64,000 nucleotides of DNA. Origin: Diplonema papillatum. Its lineage: Eukaryota > Euglenozoa > Diplonemea > Diplonemida > Diplonemidae. The notes beneath the pieces are model-generated. The model had not been told where the DNA came from. It was given only the letters and a program-made list of their open reading frames with translations, and did no database searches. The first letter of the stretch is position 1, and the number at the start of each line of letters is the position of its first letter. The position numbers and the translations under genes were made by a program. Below are positions 50,099 to 59,919 of the stretch, piece after piece. The DNA lies in assembly GCA_030068145.1 (NCBI GenBank), contig JAPJBO010000762.1, forward strand, positions 1 through 64,000, in the 5' to 3' direction.

Positions 50099-50101
<3 letters not shown>

Positions 50102-50136
<35 letters not shown>
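50102..50136 (-). repeat. 35-base A-run (minus strand) before the LINE 5' end
   Basis: An uninterrupted T-run on the plus strand. On the minus strand it reads as a poly(A) tail of something lying upstream (50137 and beyond), directly followed by the LINE start. Confidence 0.8.
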
Positions 50137-50774
50137 GTAACTGAGGGGGGAAATGCATGACGCACGACCACAAGCCGGACCAAACTTGTGAGTGTGGGAC
50201 TGTCCGTTTTTCCGTCGGGACTTACCCACTAAAACCACCTAACTCAGAGATTCGAGAGATGCAGAGGGTGCTACCCACGGTTCTCACCGTGTACGCGGCG
50301 CGATGGAGGGGCCACCCTCCACGCGGGACTTGGCCAGTCCTTGCGCTGTCTGCCGCAGGGGTGCCCGGTGGCTAGCCGGATCTTGCGTCGGAACCCCTGC
50401 GCTCGCTGTGGCGCGGCTTGGCGGTCCCCAATTCCGTTTTTCTACGGTCGTTGGGGTACCTGGTGATCGTCCAGTCTGGGCGAGTCCGGTTGAACCGGCA
50501 GACTGTGGCAAGGGTACGATCACGCCGCTCAACTCACTCGGGGAGACACCCTCCACAAGCGACCGGCTTGCGACCGGTCTGGGAGAGTGCCTCGGGTGAG
50601 GTTGCTGCTGCACCTGGGTGTTTTGGGCGCTCTTGCTCAGGCTGGGGTCCTGTGCGGGCTTTTTTGGGGCAGTATTTTTCACCCAGGAGTATGGAGCAGG
50701 GGGGGTCTTTTCGCTTCAGCCGGGGCGGTGGCTGATGGGCGGCGATTTTTTTTTTTTTTTGGATGAGGCTTTTA
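50137..50774. other. No gene recognised
   Basis: A G/C-rich 0.6 kb with a 98-codon plus-strand frame (50303-50599) of no recognisable family, and a T-run at about 50745-50760. The A-run at 50102-50136 suggests part of it is a minus-strand retroposon. Confidence 0.4.
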
Positions 50775-50990
50775 CCCTGTTGCAGGGGGTAGTGTCACTG
50801 CATCGCGGGTTTTTTTACCTGGTCGGACCTGCTCGCTAGCAGGCCAGCCCAGGTCGCAGTGAGACTGGCGTTCACTGTGTGCTGCAGAAGCATTTTTTTG
50901 GGCTCTCGCTCCGGAAGCAACCGGATACCGGCAGCCCCGCTGTACCAACATGGCTTGTACAGTGTCCCGCGCTCCAAAAAAAAAATTTTT
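50775..50990 (+). mobile_element. 3' end of an R2/NeSL-like LINE, severely truncated copy
   Basis: It matches the 3' UTR at 17240-17460 in opposite orientation and ends in an A-run at about 50977-50986. The run is followed at once by a T-run, making an A/T palindrome at the junction. No coding sequence remains. Confidence 0.75.
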
Positions 50991-52088
50991 TTTTTGCATG
51001 AGGCACCCGCAAGTGTCCTCGCAGGTAGGGGCGTTACTGGGCCCGCTTTGTGCCGGAAGGCACGCCACGCGCTTGTTTTCCTTTTGTGTCGCAGGGGTCG
51101 AGGTGTGTTGGAAGAGGGCGGGTTGCTTTCCCTGGAGGGTGGGTGTAGAAAGTGCTTTGGTATAGGCATCACGCGGAGACCCCCGTTTCGGCCCGTTAGG
51201 CAAGTTACGCATCCCCCCACACGCCGGGCACTCGTCAGACGAGCTACGTGCAGGGGATTCTGACCTTGTGAAGGTGCAGATTGACCTGACACTCGGGACC
51301 GACAATGAAATGTCAGTTGCGCGTCCTTCGTGTCAGGCAGGGTCTCCGAGGGCTGAAAGCCCTTGCTTTGGTGTGTCAGGGGCTGGGGGGAGAGAAAAAG
51401 CGTCCTTTTTCGTCGAATCCAAATCCCGTGGTACACTGTGCTGGCTTAGGGGGGTGTCGCTACTCACCCTGTCATCTGACATGCTGCCCTGAAAATGCTG
51501 CGCCTGGAACGCAGTGCCGTTGTGTGCGTGACAGAGAGGAAAAGTGTGTGGTGTGGGGGCTATCCTTTCGAAGCGGACAACATGTCTCGCCCTGGGTCTG
51601 GGGTGTTTTACTTCTCTGAGCAAAAGAGAGTGCCTGCGCTCTGGGAGCCTGGGGGAGGACTCTGGCCCAGGGGTTTGGTGAGTGTTGTGTTTGGCTGAAG
51701 GGGCTCCTTTCTAATCTTCTTGAGTCTGCTACGTCAGGCACGACGCCGTGGCTCCAAGCAGTGTGGGGGCTGGCACCACAGCACCGGTGCTGGCACCGGA
51801 GAGCACCAGCCGGTGCTCTCCGGTGCTCTCCGGTGCTGGGTCAGGTATTTGACTATGACCACCACGTAGCAGACCTTTTTCAACGAATTTTTGCTCGCGA
51901 TCAGCTCCGATGAAGAGATTTGTGAGAAATGGATCCAGTGACCAAAAAGTATGTGCGTGGTTCGTGGGTTCGTACGAGGTTTAGAAACTAAAATAGACCC
52001 GGGAATTACAAAGTATGTGATGGTTCGTGATTCGTGGTGTTTACAAGGTAAGGGCACCGGGCGTGGAAACCCCAGGTTTGCAATGGCC
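50991..52088. other. No gene recognised; dispersed-repeat fragments
   Basis: 51000-51740 has open but unsupported frames. 51780-51835 is a compact CACCGG/CCGGTG inverted repeat. 51850-51980 is related to the repeat at 22420-22720. The right part is the target of the F1 copy at 52098. Confidence 0.45.
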
Positions 52089-52097
52089 ATTGAATGG

Positions 52098-53549
52098 GGG
52101 CTAATTCCCATTCTCGAACACAATTTAACTTTTTGCCCATTCTCGAACACTCGCTAACTTTTTGCCCATTCTCGAACACTTTTTAACTTTTTGCCCATTC
52201 TCGAACATTGAAATTTGCCCAGGGTGGGATTCGAACTCACCACCCAACATCCAAAAAATCCCAGCCATTTTTGGGTTCGCCATTTCCGATTCCGATTTCC
52301 GTCGGATCCGTTCCTCGAACAAGGTGCCAGCATTGTGGTTGGCTGCTGCGTCCCGGCTCGGTATCCTGGTTGCGCACTGGGCATTGACACCGCAGACTAC
52401 GGGTAAACGGTTTTCTAAACACAGATTCGTGCATAATTCAGGTATGCGCGAGTGACCAGCCCGTTCTACTTGTAGCGCTTCCTAATTCTGTGCCGAAACC
52501 TCTTCAGAATCAGAGCCACTGTTTTACGTTTTACCACGAGTAGTAACCAGCGACGGGCGCGACGTCACGAATGACTCCAGAGGAGGAGCGGGAGAGACTC
52601 AGAGCGGTAAGTAACGCCGCAGCCAATCAAGATTTGAGTGATGCTACTCTTACAGTAGAAGCTGCAAAGAAAAAGTGCCAGTCGTCTGAAAATAATCAGG
52701 AGCTGGCGGATGGTGACTGGATCTTGTCCTCCCTGCCGCAGGCTGGCAGGCTGAGAGAGAGACTGGAATTGCCGGCGAGCCGCCAGGGCGCATGGCAGGA
52801 GCCATTTCTCCTGCCATCATGCAGCCATGTGCCAAGTGTAACCGCCACTTCAACTCTGAAAAAAAATTGACCAAAAAAATTGGACCCCGAATTTTTGACC
52901 AAAAAATTTGACCCAAAAAATTTGTCCTAACTTTTTTGACCCAAAATTTTTGACCCAAAATTTTTGTCCTAAATTTTTGACCCAAAAAATTTGACCCAAA
53001 AATTGACCGAAAAATTTTGAGCCAAAAAATTTCGGTCAAATTTTTTGAATCACTTTGCTGCAAAGTTGCAAGCTGCTTCTCCTGGTGTAGGTCAGTGAAC
53101 TAAGGTCACTCAATGGCCGCCGCGCAATTTGCAAGCAAGACGAGCAAACTCAGTGAAGTCTGTGCCGGGTTTGTAGCTCGCACACCACCGTCACGTGTAG
53201 AAGCTTGAAGCAACCAAGAACCCGAGTTTAGATGCCGAAGAGGCTGCGGCCTGAAGTTAGCAAGGGTACCGTCTTCGAATCAGTGAACGCAGCTGTTCTC
53301 GCGGTGAAACTTGAGGCAAATGTCTCGGGGAAGTGACATTTTCACCACAAAAACTGGAATGTTCGAGAATGGGCAAAAAGTTAAATAGTGTTCGAGAATG
53401 GGCACAAAGTTACCGAGAATGGGCAAAAAGTTAAAAAGTGTTCGAGAATGGGCAAAAAGTTAGCGAGTGTTCGAGAATGGGCAAAAAGTTAAATAGTGTT
53501 CGAGAATGGGCACAAACATAAGGAAGTGTACTATAATGGGAATTGTCCC
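52098..53549 (+). mobile_element. F1 transposon, third copy (9-bp TSD ATTGAATGG)
   Basis: A clean 1452-bp copy: left end GGGCTAATTCCCATTCTCG, right end GGGAATTGTCCC, and ATTGAATGG at 52089-52097 and 53550-53558. It matches the outer copy (net of nested elements) closely, including the 99-codon frame at 52571-52870 and both monomer arrays. It serves as the reference for this family. Confidence 0.92.
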
Positions 53550-53558
53550 ATTGAATGG

Positions 53559-54011
53559 CCCTCAATGGCATTCAATGGGGAAGGACGGGAATCGATCCCC
53601 AGGTTGGTGACATTTCTTCGCTGGTCAACGACGTAACAGACCCTTTTCAACAATTTATTTCTGCCCGCGATCAGCTCTTGCACTGTTGCTCTTGCAAGTT
53701 GCAGGCTGGCACTCGGACTGGATCAGGGCCGCCTGCGCCGGGACTTCTTGAAGGCTACAATAAAGTTCTTCTCTTGATTGAGCTTTATTGCACTTTTGTC
53801 AAGGGTCATCGAAATGGAGAAGCAAGCGAGAGTTACTAAGGTTGCGAGTCGTCGGATTGATGTAAAAGCGAACGGCGTTTAGCAACGCCCCTCTCGAGTC
53901 ACTGAATTGAAACAAGAGGTTAAATTCAAAGAGGAAGCCGGGGGCCGTGATCACTGTTCCCACGGGCCCAAGAAGGAAGGTCTTGAAATATAACGCGACT
54001 CCGAGCATTGA
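53559..54011. other. Spacer before the hAT gene, repeat remnants
   Basis: 53590-53690 resembles parts of the 22420-22720 dispersed repeat. 53700-54011 is probably the 3' flank of the hAT transposase gene; I could not find a matching TIR pair. Confidence 0.45.
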
Positions 54012-56732
54012 TCAACATTGGGAAACAATCTTCTCCCACGCGCACTTTGCACGTTTGCGTTTCCTCTCGGCTATATTTTCGCGGTTTTCGCCCCCAAAGA
54101 TGTCACCGTAAAGGAGGCGGTGGTTGAGCCGAAGCTGAAGAGAATCGTCCACTGTTTTGGCTTTCATCTGGCTTTTGTGCTTAGTCAGTATTTTTGCCAG
54201 GGCGGAAAAATGCCTTTCCACTGCAGCTTCGGATACAGAGGACTCAGCAAGGGAGAGAGCAAATTGACTGAGAATGCACATATCAGAGGCTCGAGCTTTC
54301 CAAAAAGCCTTAAAGTCAAACCCTTCTCCCGGCTCGTTCCACACGCCAAGACCTTTGAAAGATCCGTACTCTTCCTTGTACCCGTGGAGATTCCTGTCGC
54401 TGCAGTACTTTTCAAGATAACAAAATAAGAGGTTTTCGTGGGATCCATTACTTTTTTCTGTGTGCGGCTTTGTGGGATCGAGGGCATGGAAGACCTTCAG
54501 GGCGGCGAACCCGTAGTTTCGCTTCTCCCGCTTCTTGAAACAGGCAAACGCATGTGTAAGAGCTTGCTGTCGCCACTTACCGTTTGCAGTCGAGTACCGC
54601 CCCTGCAGTCTGACAAGTTCGGCTTTCAGTGTGGACAGAATACTGTGGAGGTCAGTGAGGCCTACTTTATCTTGCTGGAGTTTGTCTGTAGCAAGCGCGA
54701 TCGGTGTCGTCACTTCGACCAGGAATCTGAGCCGCGATATATGCGCTTTTGTTAAGCCCAGATGCGCGTGAAGCTCGCAGATGGCCACCGCCGTGTCCAC
54801 GAGAGAATTCCACCGTACTGACGTGGGAAATGGCACTCCCTTGGGCGACTTCACACCAGCCTTCTCCTGGCGCTCAAGGAGCACTGCTTTCTCGCGAGGC
54901 GAGTTGGCAACAGTAGCTGTATCCAAAATCAACTTTTTGAGGGTTGCAAAGTTTGGGTCGGCGAACACATCTTTTAGCAGCAACTGCATGCTGTGTGCTG
55001 CGCAACGAAAGGCAAAAAAACCACGACCATTACAATGTTCGAGTACTTCGTCCACAAGGCACTCGCTCGATGCTGCTTCTTCTATCGGAGTTGCAGAATC
55101 TTCTGACTCTGAATCTGAGTCTGAGACGGATTCTGACTCAGAGTCTGAGCTTTCGCCATCTTTCTCGACTTCCAACTCTGGGAACCCCTGAAGATCCCTG
55201 AGAGCTTTCTGCATGCTGTTCGCATTATCTGCAACAACAGCAAAAACACGAATCTGCTCACTCTCCAAGTTGGAAATGACCTCGTCGACTACTTTACTCA
55301 ACGTTTGAGCTTTTTGCCCCTGGATCTGGCGAACACACAAAAAGAAAACATCGCTTTTGCATTTTATAGCAAAGCCAAAAAACTGCCTCCGGTTTCGAGT
55401 TGCAACGTCTATCATGAGACAGCAATTCTGAAACCGGAGGGCCTCGATCATTTTGACCCTGCACCGACCGGCAAGCTCAGCCGTTTTTGCACTGCATTGC
55501 TTTGGCCCAAAGTTACGGCCGATTAGCTCGTCGGAAAGCGTGCTCCGATGCAACTTGCTGCCCAGCAGACGAAACGGTTGACCGGTTATCGCGAAGTCGA
55601 GGGCGATCCGTTCTTCGATCGCTATCCGGCGGATGGCGTTATTTGGCAGGACCCTGACGCTCTTCTTCTGGGAAGCTGCTACGACCACAGCTGCTTCTTG
55701 TTTCGCCTTGTAAGCTGACCCGGAGTGGAGTCGTCCCCAATGCTTCTTTACCACGGACGTTTTTGGCATCAACCACGTTTCCTTCGGGCAGTAGTTGCAC
55801 AAGACCCTGTCGTTGTTTTTGCCTTCTAGAACCACCTTCCCGCAGACCGTCGTGCCTCGCTCCCCTCCCATGAGTTGGGTCATGAGAAGAGCGGCCTCTT
55901 CGGTACTGTTTTCAACCAATCCTTTTGTGGCTTTTTCTTCGTTGGAGTTGGCAGCGTTGTCGGAAGCTGCGGTGGGTGAGTTCGCAGCGTTAGATGTCTG
56001 TGGAGAAGGCGGGTGCTGGCGAGTTGGAGTACGAGGGGGCGAAGGCGCCACTGTTGCTGTCGTTGGCCCTGTCGTTGGCCCGGCTGCAGGTGGTGCGACG
56101 ATGCGATCGTTCAGCATGGTTTTCATTTCTTGCAGCAAGTTCGCTGCCAAGAAGGTGAAATTCGTCGAGAGTTCCGCCTGCAGCTCCTTTTTCGTGACGA
56201 AGCTTGCTGCCTCGTTGGCGACGGCACTGTCGGCCGCCTCTGCACCTTCATCGGCGAGCGACATGCGCACAGCAAGTGCGAGCTCTGCATTCGAGTCTTC
56301 ATCGTCCGAGAACATGCTCGCGTCTTCATCCAGCTCTTGCGGGGGTTGCGTCTCGGTAACGAAAGTTGGGAGGTCCTCGCTACCTGCAACATGTCCCATT
56401 GACAGAAGCAAGGTGTGGCATTCGTGGCAGCAGTCGTAGTCAGTGTGTGTGTTGCGTCCCTGGGCCACTACGCCACATTCCGGATTGAAGCAGTGGTAGC
56501 GCTTCCCGCCTGTGAATTCCTTCTTGCAGACGTCGCAATCCCACACCGCCGTTCTGCGTTTTTTTCCACGGATCGCCACAGTGAAGTCGCTTGCGACAAG
56601 ACGGAGCGGCGTCCAACATGTGCAGCAAAGAGCGCGTCGATCGCTGTCTGGCTTCGGCTCTGCCAGAGCCTCTGGGTTCGCGGTTGCATCCGTCGGTGCA
56701 CTTTCTCTGCTCCGCTTGGTCGGTACTCCCAT
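54012..56732 (-). CDS. hAT transposase with ZZ-like finger and UIM-like helix
   Basis: A 906-codon frame from ATG 56732, intact. Residues 64-106 fit a ZZ-type zinc finger (C-D-x-C, G-x-R-Y-H-C, D-Y-D-x-C-x-x-C) with a short insert. Residues 147-163 (A-E-L-A-L-A-V-R-M-S-L-A-D-E) fit a ubiquitin-interacting motif. A BED-type finger lies at 312-336 (C-N-Y-C ... H-W-G-R-L-H). The hAT RNase H-like core follows: D442 (L-M-I-D-V), D502 (V-V-A-D-N), the A-A-H-S-M and R-W-N-S boxes, and E839 (A-A-V-E-R-H-F) with the dimerisation helix. An acidic Ser/Asp/Glu insert spans 523-549. All three catalytic acids are present, so it may be active; TIRs were not located. Domestication is the alternative. Confidence 0.85.
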   Translation of the reverse strand: MGVPTKRSRESAPTDATANPEALAEPKPDSDRRALCCTCWTPLRLVASDFTVAIRGKKRRTAVWDCDVCKKEFTGGKRYHCFNPECGVVAQGRNTHTDYDCCHECHTLLLSMGHVAGSEDLPTFVTETQPPQELDEDASMFSDDEDSNAELALAVRMSLADEGAEAADSAVANEAASFVTKKELQAELSTNFTFLAANLLQEMKTMLNDRIVAPPAAGPTTGPTTATVAPSPPRTPTRQHPPSPQTSNAANSPTAASDNAANSNEEKATKGLVENSTEEAALLMTQLMGGERGTTVCGKVVLEGKNNDRVLCNYCPKETWLMPKTSVVKKHWGRLHSGSAYKAKQEAAVVVAASQKKSVRVLPNNAIRRIAIEERIALDFAITGQPFRLLGSKLHRSTLSDELIGRNFGPKQCSAKTAELAGRCRVKMIEALRFQNCCLMIDVATRNRRQFFGFAIKCKSDVFFLCVRQIQGQKAQTLSKVVDEVISNLESEQIRVFAVVADNANSMQKALRDLQGFPELEVEKDGESSDSESESVSDSDSESEDSATPIEEAASSECLVDEVLEHCNGRGFFAFRCAAHSMQLLLKDVFADPNFATLKKLILDTATVANSPREKAVLLERQEKAGVKSPKGVPFPTSVRWNSLVDTAVAICELHAHLGLTKAHISRLRFLVEVTTPIALATDKLQQDKVGLTDLHSILSTLKAELVRLQGRYSTANGKWRQQALTHAFACFKKREKRNYGFAALKVFHALDPTKPHTEKSNGSHENLLFCYLEKYCSDRNLHGYKEEYGSFKGLGVWNEPGEGFDFKAFWKARASDMCILSQFALSLAESSVSEAAVERHFSALAKILTKHKSQMKAKTVDDSLQLRLNHRLLYGDIFGGENRENIAERKRKRAKCAWEKIVSQC

Positions 56733-56775
56733 ATTTCAGTTTTCTAAAATGCAAAGGGGGAGAGGATTTTTACTA

Positions 56776-56925
56776 AACCCCCCTCTCGCATATAATTTAC
56801 ATTTTTGGGGTCCAAAAAATGTAAATTATATACGGTATGTAAATTATACACGAGTTTGGGCCCCTATGTAAATAATACGCGAGATTCACTTCGTGGTGTA
56901 TATAATTTACATTACGAGGCGCTTA
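56776..56925 (+). repeat. Left subterminal GTAAATTATA units of the pogo-like element
   Basis: The motif ATGTAAATTATAyrCG and its inverse recur at 10-40-bp spacing; the right-end set is at 59109-59205. These are likely transposase-binding sites and may include the promoter. Confidence 0.75.
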
Positions 56926-56969
56926 CACAGACCCCTTACAGGGCTAGAACACCGCACAAAGGGGCGGGG

Positions 56970-58850
56970 ATGGCTGAACTAAAGGCACTGCAGACAGCAG
57001 CCTTGGAGGAGCTGCGTCTCCAAAATGAGGCAAGCGAGTTCGTTGTTGTCGGGTCCGAAAGTGGAAGCGAGTTCTCCGAGCTTGAAGACGATCCCGGGGC
57101 TGTAAGCACAGACGGGGGCTCCGACGGTGACGTGGCTTCGTTCGCCGGCGGAGACGACGACGGCACAGACGAGGAAGGTGAAGGCAAGGAAGACGAAGAT
57201 GGGAATAAAGCTGAGGAGAGCGACTCTGGTGATGGGGACCCGGAGGAAGAGGGTGGTGCACCGCCTGCTGCAAAGAAGGTGAAGCTGGAACGTGGGGTTG
57301 CTAAGAGGGCGAACAGGAGAACAACATGCCTCGAGTCCAAGGGCAAGATTGTCCGGAAGTTCGACGAACTGGTGGTCGCAGTGGCGGAGAGGGAGGCGGC
57401 AAAGCCAGAGGCAACAAGGAAGAACCCGAATTCGCAGAGTCGTGAGGTGATGAGCTCGCTGCGGAGTTGGGCAAAGGAAAACGTGGACAACGGTGCCACA
57501 ACCATCCACAACCGCAGCCAGGTTGAAAGCTTCCGGAAGGCTGTGACATCGTCCAGGGGTAGCGGCTCTCTACGCGTGAAGCGCAGAATGAGGCACAGGA
57601 AGACGCTCTTCCCGCTTGTTGAGGCATGCCTGAAGGTGTTTGTCGTAGAGAAGCGCAAAGACAATCGGAAAGTGACACTGCAGACGTTGAAGACGCAAGC
57701 GGAGGCTCTCCTCCAGGACGATGAGGTGTCTGCCCTCTGCAGGAACGTGAGGAGTGTCTCCACAACGTACCTGCGAAACTTCCTGAGCAGGAACCGCTTT
57801 CGAGTCAAAGTGGTGCAGAAGCAGACCCCCTTTACGCGGGATGACATCTGTGCGAAAGCACAGGTGTTCCACACACACCTCCACCACGTTCTCCCCCATG
57901 TCGACGGTGTCCTCAACATGGACGAAGTCCCGTGCTCCCTTTCGGGTAGCATGGGGAAAATCAAAACCGTCGCCGCCATTGGCGACAAGGATGTTCGTGT
58001 CAACCACGATGCCAATGCCAGCAAGAGGTCCGCAACGCTCCTTGCCTTTGCAGCAACAAAAAAAGGTGGCCCTGACTTTTCCCCATTCCACGTCCCACCC
58101 ATTCTCATGCTCAAGGGCCAACCTCGCCGCGACTCCATTAAGCAGGAGAAGTACGACACCCGGGTCAAGGTCATTTGGACCCCGAAGGGCGTGGTGAACA
58201 GCGAGACAATGGTAAACCACGTCGTGCCTCACGTGAAGAAATGGTGTGAAAAGGCAGGTTGCGCGACTACATTGGTAATCCTGGATTGCGCAACGTCCCA
58301 CCTCACCTCTGCTTCTCTCACCTCCTTTTTCAGCAGCCGTCTACCCGTTGCAGTCATACCGGCAGGAATGACGAGCTGGCTGCAATGGGTAGACGTGTTC
58401 TTTGCAGCGTCTTACCGCTCCCGTCATGCAAAGGCGTTTGAAGAACACAGCGAAAAGAAGCTCACCGCCAAGCAAAAAAGAAGCCTGCTTGCAAAGTTGG
58501 TAGCTGAGGCCACACTTAATGCCACAACAGGAGTGACTCAGGCTTTTGACCGCTTGGGATACCACGGCCCAACGCACCCTGAAACACGTATCAGAGGTAT
58601 TGATCCCGGTTACACCTTCGTTGCCCCGCCCCCAGCTGACACGGAAGACCACAAGGAGAGACTGGAAAAGAAAATCAAGGAAGCGGAAGAAAAGGGCCGG
58701 CAAATGGCTGCCGCTTCCGCTCGGGATGCGCCCAAGGGCAAACACAAAAAGCCGCTTCCCCCAGGGGTGCAGAAGATCACAATGTTTACCCAGGTGAAAA
58801 CAGAGGTGAAAGCAGAGGCTTCACAGCCCAACCCCGGCTCACAACAGTAG
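56970..58850 (+). CDS. pogo/Tigger-like transposase (CENP-B-type HTH, DD35D)
   Basis: A 626-codon frame from ATG 56970; the frame is open further upstream through TIR DNA. Residues 1-110 are acidic, then a basic stretch (K-K-V-K-L near residue 105) may be a nuclear signal. Residues 205-300 resemble a CENP-B-type helix-turn-helix. The DDE core has D318 (L-N-M-D-E), D439 (I-L-D-C-A-T-S-H) and D475 (L-Q-W-V-D); 35 residues separate the last two, as in IS630/Tc1/mariner relatives. The C-terminus is Lys-rich with a coiled-coil-like stretch. All catalytic acids and both TIRs are intact, so activity is plausible. Confidence 0.85.
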   Translation: MAELKALQTAALEELRLQNEASEFVVVGSESGSEFSELEDDPGAVSTDGGSDGDVASFAGGDDDGTDEEGEGKEDEDGNKAEESDSGDGDPEEEGGAPPAAKKVKLERGVAKRANRRTTCLESKGKIVRKFDELVVAVAEREAAKPEATRKNPNSQSREVMSSLRSWAKENVDNGATTIHNRSQVESFRKAVTSSRGSGSLRVKRRMRHRKTLFPLVEACLKVFVVEKRKDNRKVTLQTLKTQAEALLQDDEVSALCRNVRSVSTTYLRNFLSRNRFRVKVVQKQTPFTRDDICAKAQVFHTHLHHVLPHVDGVLNMDEVPCSLSGSMGKIKTVAAIGDKDVRVNHDANASKRSATLLAFAATKKGGPDFSPFHVPPILMLKGQPRRDSIKQEKYDTRVKVIWTPKGVVNSETMVNHVVPHVKKWCEKAGCATTLVILDCATSHLTSASLTSFFSSRLPVAVIPAGMTSWLQWVDVFFAASYRSRHAKAFEEHSEKKLTAKQKRSLLAKLVAEATLNATTGVTQAFDRLGYHGPTHPETRIRGIDPGYTFVAPPPADTEDHKERLEKKIKEAEEKGRQMAAASARDAPKGKHKKPLPPGVQKITMFTQVKTEVKAEASQPNPGSQQ

Positions 58851-59216
58851 CAGCCTTTTTCCTTTCAAGACTTTGGAGCCGTCCTTCTTCTATTTTTAAA
58901 AAGCGAGAACATCATCATCACCCCTCGTTTTTGAGTCAGCAATGGAAAGTCTTTCTGCAGTGTTCCCCCCTTTGTTCTGACTTCACTCCGATGCGCATCT
59001 TAGAGAGACGTGGAGCTGAAACACGAAGGCACAGCTGCCACACCTGCTGACCTTCCCTGGTACACTTGAGCATGGCTTGTTTGTCCCGGGGAAAAATGAA
59101 AAAACCGCATGTAAATTATAGAAAAATGTAAATTATATGCGAGTTTGGCGTAAAATGTAAATTATATACGGTATGTAAATTATATGCGGATGTAAATTAT
59201 ATGCAGGGGGGGGGTT
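58851..59216 (+). other. pogo-like 3' UTR and right terminal units
   Basis: No further gene. AATAAA-like signals are not evident; T-runs and the five ATGTAAATTATA units fill the segment. Confidence 0.6.
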
Positions 59217-59259
59217 TATTTATAGCGGACTTTTTTCCCACGAAAATGGGGGGGGGGGG

Positions 59260-59911
59260 CAGGGGTACCTGTAACTCGGGGCCCGGGCCCTGGAAAATTT
59301 TCCAGGGTTTTGGCCCTGAACGATTACCAAAGGAAAAACTCTCTGGTGCGAGATGCAATTCGTTTACAATTCCATTCCAGGGCCCCAGACTGTCCTTGAG
59401 CTCAACGGATTCAAAAGCGTTCAAAAACGTCCTCGGAATGTATTTTTCGACACAGCCACGAAACCTGAAGGAGGTTTTCAGGTTCTGGCAGGTCTAGCTG
59501 GCTGTCTAAAGGGTACCACGGCTCAGTCACCCAAGGTCACAGGTGGCAAGGTGGGTGTTGAAAAAAAAAATTTTTTTTTTGGGCCGGAATCCCTAAAAAC
59601 TCGCATTTCGGAAAGTTTTTGTCCCACATTTTTCCCAGGGCATTTTGACCATTTCACCTTAGAGCCTCCGCCCGCTCAGCCCCTATGGTAAATGCACGAC
59701 TGTGAGCTTTTTTTATCAAATTTTATCAAGTTTATTTCTTGATTTTTTCTCGTCTTGCTCTCCGCTTGTTGTGGAAGCTGCAATATTGACGATTCCATCC
59801 TTGGATGGCGTGATTACCGTGGGCCTGGACCCTATCTGGACCCTAGCGCTAACCCGGGGCCCGGGGCCCGGGGCCCGGGCCCCGGAGACCCTGGATTTAC
59901 AGGTACCCTTG
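59260..59911. mobile_element. hAT-type MITE with CARGGGTACCTGTAA TIRs in a poly-G tract
   Basis: The left end is CAGGGGTACCTGTAA and the right end TTACAGGTACCCTTG. Eight G on each side (59252-59259, 59912-59919) could be the 8-bp TSD of a hAT element placed in a G-run. The interior has GGGCCCGGGCCC palindromes beside both ends and an A10/T10 palindrome near 59560-59580. No gene. Confidence 0.65.
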
Positions 59912-59919
59912 GGGGGGGG

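Larger units (their letters stand above)
44158..50101 (-). mobile_element. R2/NeSL-like LINE, nearly full length, 3'-truncated
   Basis: It begins just after an A-run (T-run 50102-50136 on the plus strand) and ends at 44158 inside the endonuclease domain. Comparison with 17240-17958 shows that the last 75 or so codons and the 3' UTR are lost. LINEs normally lose the 5' end, so loss of the 3' end at a junction with another truncated gene points to a deletion or recombination, not truncated insertion. Confidence 0.8.
56776..59216 (+). mobile_element. pogo/Tigger-like transposon, complete, TA TSD
   Basis: The ends AACCCCCCTCTCGCATATAA and inverse are flanked by TA (56774-56775 and 59217-59218). 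Both subterminal zones carry repeated ATGTAAATTATA units, about six on the left and five on the right. A single intact transposase gene lies between. Length 2441 bp. Confidence 0.85.

Noticed and set aside
50303..50599. 98-codon plus-strand frame as a host gene
   Set aside because: No recognisable motif, no second copy and no supporting context.
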